Assembly: GCF_047238265.1 (NCBI RefSeq)
Contig: NZ_JBDFMM010000001.1
Coordinates: 310,001 to 374,000, forward strand
Direction of reading: 5' to 3'
DNA: 64,000 nucleotides
Source of the DNA: Paenibacillus_F sp047238265
GTDB taxonomy: Bacteria; Bacillota; Bacilli; Paenibacillales; NBRC-103111
The notes below the pieces were generated by a model. It had not been told where the DNA came from. It did no database searches and was given only the letters and a program-made list of their open reading frames with translations. Made by a program: the position numbers and the translations under genes. This document shows, piece after piece, positions 24,313 through 32,587 of the stretch (the stretch's first letter is position 1; the number at the start of each line of letters is the position of its first letter).

Positions 24313-24624
24313 ATGGAACCTTTATTGATCTATAAAGCATTGGCGAACGAAACAAGGCGGCAAATTCTCGACTGGCTGAAAGATCCTGCCGAACATTTCG
24401 ATCCGGCACCGTACCTCCAGCATGGCATTGAAATCAAAACCGGCGTTTGCGTAGCGGATATCCAGGGGAAGTCGGGGCTTGCGCAGTCGGTGATTTCCAG
24501 CTATTTAGCCACCATGCAGAAGGCCGGTTTAGTCGAATCGGAACGGGTGGGCAAGTGGACGTTCTACAGACGCAATGAAAAAACAATCCGGGAGTTTGCT
24601 GATTATATCCGGAATGAATTGTAG
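24313..24624 (+). CDS. ArsR-family transcriptional repressor
   Basis: A 103-residue winged-helix protein: YKALANETRRQILDWLKDP (about 6-24) and SGLAQSVISSYLATMQKAGLVESERVGKWTFYRR (about 57-90). It lacks the CxC metal site of arsenic-sensing ArsR, so the ligand is probably organic rather than arsenite. ATG 24313 is the only sensible start; AGGAG lies almost adjacent to it. The same dyad occurs in its own promoter and before the MFS gene downstream, so it likely represses both. Confidence 0.85.
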   Translation: MEPLLIYKALANETRRQILDWLKDPAEHFDPAPYLQHGIEIKTGVCVADIQGKSGLAQSVISSYLATMQKAGLVESERVGKWTFYRRNEKTIREFADYIRNEL

Positions 24625-24654
24625 GAGAGGAGGGCATTTTTTTTGGCTCAATAA

Positions 24655-24670
24655 ATCTATATATTTAGAT
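24655..24670. promoter_or_regulatory. Second ArsR-type operator, before MFS gene
   Basis: ATCTA-N6-TAGAT in the same architecture as at 24286-24301, overlapping a possible promoter (TTGGCT 24643-24648, TAGATA 24666-24671). Confidence 0.65.
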
Positions 24671-24713
24671 AAATAGATTAAATGACGATTCATTTCATGA
24701 GAATAATTTCAAG

Positions 24714-24834
24714 GGGACTGCTCTAACGGTAAAGAGCGGACATTCCGCTTTGTCTGGACTAACCGCATGTAGGACTGGCTTAGGCTGATCAGCCTGCGTT
24801 AGAGCCACTTAGTTCCAATACGAACGACAGTCCC
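24714..24834 (+). other. 121-bp structured element (MITE or leader RNA)
   Basis: The segment is bounded by inverted ends GGGACTG/CAGTCCC. Inside is a second inverted pair GCTCTAACG/CGTTAGAGC enclosing a hairpin (GCGGACATTCCGC) and a perfect palindrome AGGCTGATCAGCCT. It lies between the ArsR-type operator and the MFS start, so it would be transcribed as an untranslated leader. Either a miniature inverted-repeat element or a regulatory RNA fits. Confidence 0.55.
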
Positions 24835-24891
24835 TCGATTTTCTCATTCCACATAGATACAAAATACGTGTCAGACAGGAGTGCTTGCTGC

Positions 24892-26079
24892 ATGAAACAA
24901 AGAAACCCGCTGCTCATTATGATTCTCGCCTTGGGCGTTTTCGGCATTATTACAACAGAGATAGGTGTGGTCGGAGTGCTGCCCCGGATTACGGAAAAAT
25001 TCGGGGTGACGGCTTCCCAATCCGGCCTGCTGGTCAGCTTATTTGCTCTTGTGGTGGCTGTGTCGGGTCCGTTTCTGACGCTGCTTGCTTCAGGAGTAAA
25101 CCGCAAACGGATCTTGCTGCTTTCCGTACTTGTCTTCACGATTTCCAATGTCGTTTACATGCTCACGGACAGCTACGGGGTGATGATGTTGTTCCGCATC
25201 CTCCCGGCATTTTTCCACCCGGTATTTTTCTCGGTGGCGCTGGTGACGGCAGCCAAGCTCGTTCCCCCCGAGAAGAGCGGCGCGGCGGTGACGAAAGTGT
25301 TTGCCGGCATTACGGTCGGGTTCGCTTTCGGCGTGCCCCTCACTTCCTATCTGGCGGAACAATTTTCGCTGGAAACGGCGTTTCTGTTCGGGGCGCTTGT
25401 GAACGCGGCCGCCTTTCTGGGCATTCTTTTCTGGCTGCCGTCCATGCCGGTCGGAGAAAGAATGTCTTACGGCAAGCAGCTCGGCATTTTACGGAAACCG
25501 GGCTTGTGGCTCAATATTGGTGCCGTTATGTGCCTGTTTGCGGCGATGTTCTCGGTATACAGCTATTTTGCCGAATATTTGGGCCAAGTGACCCGGATGT
25601 CCGGCTCGTTAATCAGCGCGATGCTGATGGTGTTCGGTCTCGTGATGATCGCGGGTAATTTTATGTTCGGCGTGATGCTCCAGAAGAGTGTAACCAAGAC
25701 GGTTATGCTGTTTCCGCTCCTGTATATCGTCCTTTATTTGCTGAACTATTGGATGGGGCTGTACTTGATACCGATGCTCGGAATGATTGTCTTGTGGGGA
25801 ATTGTACACTCAGGGGGCCTCATTATCAGTCAAACATGGCTGATGGATGAATCGGGGGAAGCTCCCGAGTTCGGGAACAGTCTTTTCGTATCGTTTTCGA
25901 ATCTGGGGATTACGATAGGAAGCGCGGCCGGCGGCTGGTTTATTTCCCGGCTGGGCGTTCATCAGCTTGTCTGGAGCGGAATCTTGTTTGCGGGACTCGC
26001 ATTTGTTCTGATTCTGATAAAAAGAGGCGTTTCCCGCTCTCAGGCGGAACCGGCGGGACAGCAGACTGCTGCCGACTAA
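24892..26079 (+). CDS. MFS transporter (drug/metabolite exporter)
   Basis: A 395-residue, 12-helix major facilitator of the DHA1/AraJ type. The first helix MILALGVFGIITTEIGVVGVLPRI and the motif-A-like loop LLASGVNRKRILLLSV (about 64-79) are typical. Substrate cannot be read from sequence. ATG 24892 has AGGAG 11 bases upstream; GTG 24868 is an in-frame alternative. Expression is probably controlled by the ArsR-family protein encoded just upstream. Confidence 0.87.
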   Translation: MKQRNPLLIMILALGVFGIITTEIGVVGVLPRITEKFGVTASQSGLLVSLFALVVAVSGPFLTLLASGVNRKRILLLSVLVFTISNVVYMLTDSYGVMMLFRILPAFFHPVFFSVALVTAAKLVPPEKSGAAVTKVFAGITVGFAFGVPLTSYLAEQFSLETAFLFGALVNAAAFLGILFWLPSMPVGERMSYGKQLGILRKPGLWLNIGAVMCLFAAMFSVYSYFAEYLGQVTRMSGSLISAMLMVFGLVMIAGNFMFGVMLQKSVTKTVMLFPLLYIVLYLLNYWMGLYLIPMLGMIVLWGIVHSGGLIISQTWLMDESGEAPEFGNSLFVSFSNLGITIGSAAGGWFISRLGVHQLVWSGILFAGLAFVLILIKRGVSRSQAEPAGQQTAAD

Positions 26080-26279
26080 CCTCCGTCAAGCGTTAAATGT
26101 TTGGAGCGCGGCGTTAAAGGGAACAAGGGGGCTGGAATCAGCAGCATCCTCTGCCGGCTTGTACAGGCAGGAAAATTTTTATACGATAAAGACGATCCTT
26201 ACGGAACGAAAAATAGCACCGGGATAGATAAAGCTCCCGCGAAGAACCCGACAAATCTTGCCGACAGGAGGAGAAAACA

Positions 26280-26930
26280 ATGAAAAACTGGGAACGTCCG
26301 CTGGCAGAGCCGGCCGAACTGAAGAGACAGCTGCTCCATATGGCGGCATTGGATGTAATCATGAGCGAAGAAGAGTGGCTGAGAGTGTACCGGTACATAC
26401 CGGCGTGGAAGGCAGACGCCGCACTGGGGATCGTCGAGAACGGGGCGGGCGATGATGTGTATGTGGTTTTTGCGGCCGAGGGAGTCATTATCAAAGGCTT
26501 CGACCACATGTCGCCGCTCAGCCCGCACGCCCGGGACGAGTATGGAGTATGGCCGGGCATGTATGAGACGGCACCGGCCGGTCTGCTCGCCTATCTGGAC
26601 AACGACCTGTTCGAACGGGAGGACGTCACGTTCTGCGTCTGGCGGCAGTCCGGGGATTCGGCGTGGAAGACCGGAGATCTTCAAGAGGCCGAAGGACAGG
26701 ACGACGGGGCCGATTTTCTGCTCGGCTATCTGGAGAATACACCGGAAGAACATGCGGAGTGGGCCGTATCCTACTACGAGAAACCGGTTGATCTTGAAGC
26801 GATACGCGGGCTATTCGCGGGTGCGGCTGTCACGGAAGAGCTTATAAAGGAGCTAAACCCGCAGCGGAGCGCGACAGATGCCCTGGCGGAGCTGGAGAGC
26901 CTCGGTCTGCGTGCCAACCGGGGCCGGTAA
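26280..26930 (+). CDS. Unknown protein
   Basis: I do not recognise this acidic, soluble protein of 216 residues. It is Trp- and Asp/Glu-rich, with no signal peptide or membrane segment. ATG 26280 has AGGAGG 9 bases upstream. A smaller unknown gene follows 90 bases downstream and both end at a shared terminator, so they probably form an operon. Confidence 0.7.
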   Translation: MKNWERPLAEPAELKRQLLHMAALDVIMSEEEWLRVYRYIPAWKADAALGIVENGAGDDVYVVFAAEGVIIKGFDHMSPLSPHARDEYGVWPGMYETAPAGLLAYLDNDLFEREDVTFCVWRQSGDSAWKTGDLQEAEGQDDGADFLLGYLENTPEEHAEWAVSYYEKPVDLEAIRGLFAGAAVTEELIKELNPQRSATDALAELESLGLRANRGR

Positions 26931-27020
26931 CAGGACGCTTCCTGGCAGCGTACGATGAACGGAAGGCGCACGGCGATACAGCCGTTCTGTCTTTCACCGG
27001 GAAGGGAGCGGATTTCCGCA

Positions 27021-27446
27021 ATGACCAAAGAAGAAGCGAAAGAGCTGCTGAAATGTCACGCTTTCGCTCATGAGGATATAGAGTCGGAAAAGATGCGCAG
27101 CGGATTTCTGGGCATGCTCCGGCCATTCGGCGGCGAGCTGGACGAGCGTAATTTTCATGAACTTATGGAAATTATCGAAGTGCTTGCGGACGAGCTGGAA
27201 CGCGGTGAGGTGGACCGGGAGATCATGGCCTGCCTGTGGGGGATCTGCCAGCTTGCGCGGGCCTGGGCTCTGGTGCCGGGCGGTATGCTTCAGCGGAACG
27301 GACTGCTCTCGGCAGAGCAGACGGAGACTCTCGAAGAGTGGCTCGACATGTTGTCGTATGCCGTTATGATTTTGCTGGAAGGCGAAGGAGGGCGGGAGGA
27401 AGCGTTCTGGGGTTACCGCGATTATGTAAAGAGCCGGGGCATGTAA
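27021..27446 (+). CDS. Unknown helical protein
   Basis: A 141-residue acidic, all-helical soluble protein (MTKEEAKELLKCHAFAHEDI...). Family not recognised. ATG 27021 follows a GGGAAGGGAG stretch at 27000; the open frame upstream to 26955 has no better site. It is the second gene after the unknown at 26280. Confidence 0.65.
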   Translation: MTKEEAKELLKCHAFAHEDIESEKMRSGFLGMLRPFGGELDERNFHELMEIIEVLADELERGEVDREIMACLWGICQLARAWALVPGGMLQRNGLLSAEQTETLEEWLDMLSYAVMILLEGEGGREEAFWGYRDYVKSRGM

Positions 27447-27454
27447 ATATAAAA

Positions 27455-27496
27455 GAGGACGGGGCTGTTCCGACGATCAGCCCGCGTCCTTTTTGC
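27455..27496 (+). terminator. Intrinsic terminator
   Basis: AGGACGGGGCT and AGCCCGCGTCCT form an imperfect stem followed by TTTTTG. Confidence 0.65.
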
Positions 27497-27534
27497 GTAC
27501 AGAAAAGTGTCCGTTAGTTTCCTTCTTTCGTAAA

Positions 27535-28509
27535 TTAAAGTGGATTAAATTGTCCCAGCCAGATATAAATGCCCATCAAGCCAAACACGACGATGCAGAA
27601 GTTAACGGCAACGAACAGGCAGCGCATGTAGGCGGTACGGTGGAACTGGTAGAGTGTCTTGGCGGCACCGCTCCCTTCGATAATGAACAAGATAAGAATG
27701 GTATGCATAATGGTATGACCCACGATCTCTTTAAATCCGAAAAAGGTGGTCGTCATGAGAAAAACGCCGGTCAGCAGAAGAGCGGTGAAACGGTTCATAA
27801 TTCCCATAATAAAAGCCCAGGCGAGCCCCATTTCGATAAATGCGCTGATGAGCACGAAATCTTCAACCGTGAAGCCGAGCGTAGGGAGCCCGTATTCGTG
27901 CATAAGCGAACAGGCCAGCTTGGCCAAGGTCAATTTTTCCATGGAAAGCCAGGCAAGCGACAGTCCCGTGCACAGGTAGAGAATGGGGGTAGCCGATTGC
28001 TTCCAGCGGCTCTCGGAGACGAGCAGATAATAAATCACGCCGGCGTAGAAAAAATAATCAAGCCCGTGGAAGAGACCGTACGTAACGAGGGCGTACCCGT
28101 ACAGGATGCCCAGCGCGATCCCGCTCACGACCAGCAGCCTGCGGTGGAGCAGTCCCGCGATGGCCGCAATCAGCACCGCGTATACCCAGACATGGTCCGA
28201 CACGAAAGCCGGCGCGAGATACGTGCCCGTAAAAAGCTGCATCAGCAGGCCCAGGCCGACACCGACGCGCAGAATAAGCAAATGGTAGCGCTTTATTCCG
28301 TTTAAAAATTGATGAACGCGGCGCACCAGTCCGATCCGTTCCAGCGATTGGCTGAAGAGGACGCAGGCGAGAAGAGCGGCGATCGTAACCCCCAGCCACA
28401 GCAGGAAAGCGGGTGTAATGACTTTCGCCATAGGTTGAGGGTTCCAGACGTGATCCTCGGTAAACCATTTGACATGGACGTACAAACCGCTCCATTTTGG
28501 AAGATACAT
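27535..28509 (-). CDS. DoxX-like integral membrane protein
   Basis: A 324-residue protein with about eight to nine hydrophobic helices and charged loops, for example ITPAFLLWLGVTIAALLACV and LISAFIEMGLAWAFIMGIM. The arrangement resembles DoxX/terminal-oxidase-like membrane proteins, but the match is by general pattern only. ATG 28509 has GGAGGTGA 9 bases upstream. It is a single gene on this strand. Confidence 0.65.
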   Translation of the reverse strand: MYLPKWSGLYVHVKWFTEDHVWNPQPMAKVITPAFLLWLGVTIAALLACVLFSQSLERIGLVRRVHQFLNGIKRYHLLILRVGVGLGLLMQLFTGTYLAPAFVSDHVWVYAVLIAAIAGLLHRRLLVVSGIALGILYGYALVTYGLFHGLDYFFYAGVIYYLLVSESRWKQSATPILYLCTGLSLAWLSMEKLTLAKLACSLMHEYGLPTLGFTVEDFVLISAFIEMGLAWAFIMGIMNRFTALLLTGVFLMTTTFFGFKEIVGHTIMHTILILFIIEGSGAAKTLYQFHRTAYMRCLFVAVNFCIVVFGLMGIYIWLGQFNPL

Positions 28510-28974
28510 ATTCTGATTTCACCTCCTTGGTAAAGTAAAATTTCCGGCCGTTCATTTTTTTAAACAACCATTTTATAGGTAATTAACGGAGTTAACTTAC
28601 AACCTTCAAAATAATCGAAGCGCTTGCAAAAATAGCGCATTTCAAAGCTTTATCTGGATAAAGTATTTTTACAAATTATAGTACCACATCCAATTAGAAA
28701 AGTAATCGACAATTTTTGTTCAGTTTTTGTCCTTATTTGTAGAAATTATCTCCATTCGACACGGAACGCGGTACCTGAGCGTTTATCTGACTTTTTTCGT
28801 CAAAAATTTCTCTGCTTCCGGTCCGGGGAAGAGAAGGTTCTGCAGGCTGCCCTGCAATAAAATCAGCTTCACAACCCTTCTCTGCGGGTAAAGAGGTTTT
28901 ACAGCGTGCTTACATCTTTAGCGCGAAACGACAGAAACGACAGAAACGACTACTCTTTCAGGAGGTGCGATAAA
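28510..28974. other. AT-rich intergenic region
   Basis: Divergent spacer between the membrane protein and the acetyltransferase genes. No gene seen. The block ACGACAGAA repeats in tandem at about 28926-28949 close to the start of the next gene. Confidence 0.4.
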
Positions 28975-29382
28975 ATGAGTGAATTGAACCGGAACTTGCC
29001 GGAAGAAAAGGATTCTGCCCCTCGTGAAACGGGTGAAGAGGGATATGTGGATATCGTGGTCCAGAAGCAGGGAACCAGCTATATCCTGACGGGCATTGGC
29101 GGCACGGTGGGAGAGATGACCTATCACATGGTCGACGTCGATACCTGGATCGTGAATCACACGTTTATCGATCCCAAGTACCGGGGACGCAACCTGGGGC
29201 GGATGCTGCTGGATTGTGTCGTCGCGGAAGCCCGCGAAAACGGCCGGAAAATTATCCCCGCCTGCTCGTACGTATTGGAGCAATTTAAGCAGAATCCGGA
29301 TGAATTTGCGGATGTTTGGCTGAAGGAAGGCGAGACCAAATACTCGGATACGTACAGTTCCGACAGTATTTTAAAAGGCTGA
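28975..29382 (+). CDS. GNAT-family N-acetyltransferase (YjdJ/COG2388-like)
   Basis: A 135-residue short GNAT protein. The core GEMTYHMVDVDTWIVNHTFIDPKYRGRNLGRMLLDCVVAEARENGRKIIPACSYV contains the acetyl-CoA pyrophosphate loop (RGRNLG) and the final strand-helix with PACSYV, as in the small COG2388 family. Substrate unknown. ATG 28975 has GGAGGTG 7-8 bases upstream; the longer frame from 28906 has repeat-derived sequence. Confidence 0.85.
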   Translation: MSELNRNLPEEKDSAPRETGEEGYVDIVVQKQGTSYILTGIGGTVGEMTYHMVDVDTWIVNHTFIDPKYRGRNLGRMLLDCVVAEARENGRKIIPACSYVLEQFKQNPDEFADVWLKEGETKYSDTYSSDSILKG

Positions 29383-29507
29383 AAAGACCGTCAGACGAAG
29401 CGTGGAAGGCAAAAGCACGAGTCCGTGAGGACCGTGCTTTTTTGTGCTGCCTGTAAGGAAGCGCTTGCCGGAGTGCTTGTGTTTGTATACTCGCTTATCT
29501 TTGAGAA

Positions 29508-29537
29508 TTTACAAAAATTTGGAACGCATGCTAAAAT
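29508..29537 (+). promoter_or_regulatory. Promoter of the phosphatase gene
   Basis: TTTACA (29508-29513), 18-base spacer, TAAAAT (29532-29537). Confidence 0.5.
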
Positions 29538-29544
29538 AAATGAG

Positions 29545-29570
29545 GCAAAATTAAAGCGCTTTAATTTTGC
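29545..29570. promoter_or_regulatory. Perfect 26-bp palindrome in the phosphatase leader
   Basis: Two 13-base arms, GCAAAATTAAAGC and its exact complement, meet at a central GC with no spacer. The core TTAAAGCGCTTTAA resembles LacI/CcpA-type operators. It begins about 8 bases after the -10, an effective repression site. Confidence 0.7.
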
Positions 29571-29616
29571 GGAAGCACCGCTTTACCAATCTAATCACAT
29601 GAGGAGAGGAAGCGAA

Positions 29617-32217
29617 ATGCGGAAGGATCGAGTTTTTCCGGGAAAAAGAATGAAGCGTTCCATCAGCCTGTTCGTCGTGTTCCTGCTGCTGGCGCTGGAC
29701 TTGGCCGGAGCCGTTGCGGCAAGCGGGACGGCGGTAGCGGACAGCGGCGCACGGACGGAAGCGGCGGCGGTTAAAGAAACGCTGGCGCAGTGGATTTTCA
29801 AAGACAAGGGCACCAACGGTGTGTTCCCCGCCACGGGCGGTGTGTTCCAATCGGCTTCTTCCATCCGCGACATAGGCACCAATACCGACCAGTACACATA
29901 CGAACCGGGTGAAAACAGCGTCCGCAACCAGGGCTGGCACGACGGCAGCGGCAAGAAGTATTGGCAGGCGGCGCTTTCCACACAAGGATACGAAAATATC
30001 ACCTTGTCTTCGCAGCAGACTTCCTCAAGCACGGGTCCTCGTGACTTCAAAGTTCAATTCAGCACCGATCAGCAGACGTGGACGGACGTTCCGAACGGAA
30101 AGCTGGTTCTCGCCCAAAATAATTTCAATTGTCCGAACAATACCTGCAAATTGAGTGAACTTCCTCTCCCGCAGGCGGCCAACGATCAGGGTGTCCTGTA
30201 CATCCGCTGGGTCGTAAACTCGACCGTCAGTGCAAGCGGCGGTACGGTATCCAGCTCCGGTTCCAGCCGGATCAAGGATGTACTCATAACCGGCGAGCGC
30301 GGAAGCGGCGAACCGGGGGAAAATCCCACGACGGCCGTAAGCAGAATTCCCGCTCCCGGAGCGGCAGATGCGGCTGTAAACACTGAAATCAGCGTGACCT
30401 TCAACAAAGCCGTGGTGCAGGATAACGCGTATAAAGCGGCGATCACGGACAACGGCGGCGCTTCGCTTTCCGGTGTCTCGTCGACGGTAAGCGGCAGCAC
30501 TCTCAAAATCAGCCATCCCGATTTGGCCGCCGGAAAAACCTACAAGGTTACCGTGCCCAAGGGACTCGTAAAAGGCGCCCAGGACGGCGTAAACCCGTCC
30601 GCCGACATTACGTGGAGCTTCACCACAAGACTGCCGGACACCGGCAATAAAGCGCCTTCGTTGCTGAACATGACGTTCAATGGCGATCCGAAAACGAGCA
30701 TTTCGTTCGACTGGTATACGGCCGAGACGGTGAAGGGCACCGTTGTCCAGGTGGTCGAGGCTTCCAAAGCACCGGAAGGCACATTCCCGGCTGATTTGGC
30801 GCAGAGCTATACAGGCAGCGCCACCGTCATCGACACGTTAATGACCGCGAGCGACAGAAGCTCGAAGAAATACAAGAAATTCGCCAGCCACAAAGCGACT
30901 GCTAACGGGCTTAAACCAGGTACGAAGTACGTGTACAGGGTCGGCAACGGGGATTCGGACGGCTGGAGCGAAACCGGTTCTTTTACGACGGACCGGGCCG
31001 ACAACCAGGATTTTCATTTCCTCTACGTAACCGACACCCAGGGCTCCAGCAAATCCAACTTCGAGCTTTGGCAGGACACGTTCAAGAGAGCCATTGAAAA
31101 AACCGTAGATCCCAAATTCGTCCTGCTGACGGGGGATTTGACGGATGACGGCGATCTGGAGCAGCTGTGGCAGTGGTTCCTGGGCGTTCCGAAAAAGGAA
31201 TTCGCCAACGTGCCGTTCGCCCCGATTATCGGCAATCATGAGGTGGAAGACTACCCCAACAACAATTTCTACAACCACTTCAATTTGCCTAAAGATGTCG
31301 GGACGGGCGCTCATGACGGATCCGTGTATGCGTTTGAATACGGCGATGCTCTCTTTATGCAGATCAATTCCCAGTACGAGGGCGATGTCTCTCCATATAA
31401 AGCCGATCCCCAATTTACGAAGCAGCTGGAATGGATGAGGAACCAGGTGGCCAAGTCAGACAAGAAATGGAAATTTGTTTCCATGCACAAAGGCCCTTAT
31501 TCCTCGGGTGACAACGCCACGGCGGAAGACGACCGGGTTAAATTTTACCGAAAGTATCTCATTCCGGTATTCGACGAACTGGGCGTGGACATGGTTTTCG
31601 AAGGCCATGACCATATGTACATGAGATCCTACCAGATGCTGAATAACGTTCCCATCAAAAACGTCATTATCGACGAACAGGGCAACGTGGTGAACCCGAA
31701 AGGTACCGTATACCTGATGGGCAACTCCGCCGCTTCGAAGTTCTACGACCGCAATCCGGACGCGGATACGTTCTTCGCCGCCAAGAACGAGCAGCCGAAC
31801 AAGAAGATGTTCGTGGATGTATCGATTACCGGCGACGTTCTTAAATTCACGTCCTACACGGCCGTAAAAGACAAACCCGTCGCTGTCTATGAGTCCTACA
31901 GCATCAAGCGGACGGACGGCAAACCCGGCAAAGTGGAGAATGCCGGCGCCGTCAAGCAGTCTAACAAGGCGGTTATTTCCTGGAAATCCCCTTCCAGCAC
32001 TTCCGAGCCTGTCAGAGGCTACCGCATCTACGAGAAAAACGGCAGAGCGGGCATTCTCTGGAGTGCCTATGTCCCGGCCGTCAGCGGGCAAACCGCCTAC
32101 AGCTATACGCTGAGCGGCATCGACTCTTCACAAACCTACGAGTTTGTCGTTAAAGCGGTGGGGGGAAGAAATAATTCGGAGCCGGTTGAAGTCAGTACCG
32201 CAGGCGGCACGAAGTGA
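29617..32217 (+). CDS. Secreted purple-acid-phosphatase-like metallophosphoesterase
   Basis: An 866-residue secreted protein. Signal peptide about 1-36; an N-terminal beta-sandwich module (about 45-205); a Big_5-like Ig domain (VSRIPAPGAADAAVNTEISVTFNKAV, about 235-340); the purple acid phosphatase N-terminal FN3 module (about 345-450); the metallophosphatase domain with metal motifs DTQGS, GDLTDDG, GNHEVED, SMHKGPY and GHDHMY (about 460-760); and a C-terminal FN3 domain. It likely releases phosphate from external organic phosphates or nucleotides. ATG 29617 follows GAGGAGAGGAAG; an ATG at 29599 lacks a site. Confidence 0.9.
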   Translation: MRKDRVFPGKRMKRSISLFVVFLLLALDLAGAVAASGTAVADSGARTEAAAVKETLAQWIFKDKGTNGVFPATGGVFQSASSIRDIGTNTDQYTYEPGENSVRNQGWHDGSGKKYWQAALSTQGYENITLSSQQTSSSTGPRDFKVQFSTDQQTWTDVPNGKLVLAQNNFNCPNNTCKLSELPLPQAANDQGVLYIRWVVNSTVSASGGTVSSSGSSRIKDVLITGERGSGEPGENPTTAVSRIPAPGAADAAVNTEISVTFNKAVVQDNAYKAAITDNGGASLSGVSSTVSGSTLKISHPDLAAGKTYKVTVPKGLVKGAQDGVNPSADITWSFTTRLPDTGNKAPSLLNMTFNGDPKTSISFDWYTAETVKGTVVQVVEASKAPEGTFPADLAQSYTGSATVIDTLMTASDRSSKKYKKFASHKATANGLKPGTKYVYRVGNGDSDGWSETGSFTTDRADNQDFHFLYVTDTQGSSKSNFELWQDTFKRAIEKTVDPKFVLLTGDLTDDGDLEQLWQWFLGVPKKEFANVPFAPIIGNHEVEDYPNNNFYNHFNLPKDVGTGAHDGSVYAFEYGDALFMQINSQYEGDVSPYKADPQFTKQLEWMRNQVAKSDKKWKFVSMHKGPYSSGDNATAEDDRVKFYRKYLIPVFDELGVDMVFEGHDHMYMRSYQMLNNVPIKNVIIDEQGNVVNPKGTVYLMGNSAASKFYDRNPDADTFFAAKNEQPNKKMFVDVSITGDVLKFTSYTAVKDKPVAVYESYSIKRTDGKPGKVENAGAVKQSNKAVISWKSPSSTSEPVRGYRIYEKNGRAGILWSAYVPAVSGQTAYSYTLSGIDSSQTYEFVVKAVGGRNNSEPVEVSTAGGTK

Positions 32218-32248
32218 TTTGTAGCGGGAAAAATTAGAAATTCGCGGC

Positions 32249-32277
32249 TTGACATCTTTCAGGGGCGAATCTATAAT
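32249..32277 (+). promoter_or_regulatory. Promoter of thrS
   Basis: TTGACA (32249-32254), 17 bases, TATAAT (32272-32277): a perfect consensus sigma-A promoter. Confidence 0.85.
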
Positions 32278-32284
32278 TGCTACC

Positions 32285-32556
32285 CATAAGGCATTGACCA
32301 AAGACAAGATCCCCTTCACGGGCTGCCCAGAGAGAGAAGCGCCAGCTGAAAGCTTCTCCTGCCGACGGATGCGGAATTACCCCTTTGCAGCCGTGGCATC
32401 GAACCCGCAATGAAACCGGCGGCAGTAGATGACACCGGATCATCTCCGTTACAGGATGCCAAATGAGGATTCTGCGCGCTTTACCGCAGATCAAATGAGG
32501 GTGGAACCACGAGCTGAACGCACTCGTCCCTTTGTGGATGAGCTGCGTTTTTTTGC
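32285..32556 (+). ncRNA. T-box riboswitch leader of thrS
   Basis: The leader senses uncharged tRNA-Thr and controls thrS by antitermination. The hallmark AGGGTGGAACCACGA is at 32498-32512, followed by the terminator. The long stem I region with GAGAGAAGC/GCTTCTC pairing lies at about 32330-32365. The Thr specifier codon (ACC expected) is probably in the GGAATTACCCC stretch near 32374; this placement is tentative. Confidence 0.9.
32517..32554 (+). terminator. T-box-controlled terminator
   Basis: AACGCACTCGTCC pairs with GGATGAG-C-TGCGTT (one bulge), followed by a T-run; mutually exclusive with the T-box antiterminator. Confidence 0.85.
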
Positions 32557-32587
32557 GTTCAACAAAACACTCGTGGAGGGATAAGCG

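Noticed and set aside
24714..24834. Integron attC site
   Set aside because: TCTAAC/GTTAGA resembles attC cores, but the outer bases do not fit RYYYAAC/GTTRRRY and there is no integron integrase or cassette array.
26101..26283. 60-residue frame before the unknown gene at 26280
   Set aside because: No ribosome site or recognisable sequence; overlaps the leader of the better-supported gene.
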